DNA of 64,000 bases from Aplectana chamaeleonis (taxonomy: Eukaryota > Nematoda > Chromadorea > Rhabditida > Cosmocercidae). Both the position numbers and the translations under genes were made by a program. The notes under the pieces were generated by a model. That model was not told where the DNA came from. It did not search any database and saw nothing but the letters and a program-made list of their open reading frames with translations. The stretch spans positions 1,860,001-1,924,000 of the forward strand of contig JAPDOI010000064.1 in the NCBI GenBank assembly GCA_029168955.1, given 5' to 3'. Shown piece after piece: positions 63,736-64,000 of this stretch (positions within the stretch are counted from its first letter, which is position 1; every line of letters starts with the position of its first letter).

Positions 63736-64000
63736 ATGACTGTTGTTGAATCTTATGCATTCAAGTTGATGGCTGGTGTTTTGGATTCTCAATTCCATAT
63801 GAGGTGGCCGCACGGGGACAAAGAGTCGGACGATGCCGTGCTCAACGACGTCAGGATTTTGATAACGCAATGCCAGGATACTGCGAGCAACGACCATAAG
63901 GCAACGATTCACGGATTGAGGTGCTCTGAATTCTCAGAAAACTAAAACAGTATATTATAGAAGTTTGATTTTTCAGAGAACTAGACTTTACGGAACATTT
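63736..64000 (+). CDS. Right-edge gene, first two exons (unknown protein)
   Basis: ATG at 63,736 opens MTVVESYAFKLMAGVLDSQF and stays open to KATIHGL-R, with a donor GAG|GTGCTC at 63,920 (phase 2). The intron of 56 bp ends TGATTTTTCAG. The next exon begins at 63,977 and continues in frame (ELDFTEH) to the window edge. Reading through the donor would end after a few codons (CSEFSEN), so the splice is favoured. The peptide has balanced composition (RWPHGDKESDDAVLNDVRIL). No family recognised. The gene continues to the right. Confidence 0.65.

Overview
Eukaryotic (metazoan) nuclear DNA. A nematode is the best guess, with modest confidence. The sequence shows introns as short as 39, 44 and 56 bp with TTTTCAG- or TTTTAG-like acceptors. 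It shows three candidate genes whose ATG lies 1-2 bases after a splice acceptor, as expected for spliced-leader trans-splicing. It also carries a Ty3/gypsy element and CR1-like retrotransposons of the kinds common in nematodes. I see no bacterial operon, rRNA, tRNA or CRISPR array. No host gene could be assigned a function.

Layout. 1-21,094: a stretched + strand gene (gene 1) with scattered exons at 1,440, 9,070, 9,173, 11,332, 20,491 and 20,938. Its introns are filled with inverted-repeat transposons (MITEs), including a 5.5-kb palindromic Tc1-like element whose right arm holds a 3.75-kb element with other termini. 21,255-27,290: a palindrome, the 5' end of a non-LTR retrotransposon (copy C) cut by a small Tc1-like element, then two satellites: about 22 copies of a 42-bp unit built on TGATGACGTCATCA, and about 24 copies of a 145-bp unit. 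27,638-35,518: two head-to-head copies of the same non-LTR family (A on +, B on -). B is flanked by a 12-bp target duplication and holds a 1.4-kb inverted-repeat element. 35,669-37,247: a compact six-exon + strand gene (gene 2), ending at a MITE that carries a rearranged fourth non-LTR copy (D). 39,442-40,729: a MITE split by a hAT-like element. 40,753-41,089: a two-exon gene (gene 3) with a nuclear-localisation-like start and an acidic tail.

44,422-60,270 is flanked by hAT-like ends and near-identical 8-bp direct repeats. It may be one very large composite hAT-like element. Inside are a decayed Ty3/gypsy element on the minus strand (44,912-50,837), a small gene (gene 4, 51,561-52,325), a decayed CR1-like element (52,370-59,160) and a second hAT-like element (56,094-59,074) inserted into that CR1-like element. 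The right end has a TG microsatellite, a ~42-bp minisatellite with GACGTCAT, a nested TTAA-flanked MITE, and the first exons of another gene at the edge (63,736-64,000).

Most of the window is repeats inside repeats. The main novelty is a hAT-like family with 8-bp target duplications and CAGGG(G)TGTGC ends. Each element carries a low-complexity tract near both ends. The tract sequence is shared between the two ends of one element and differs between elements.
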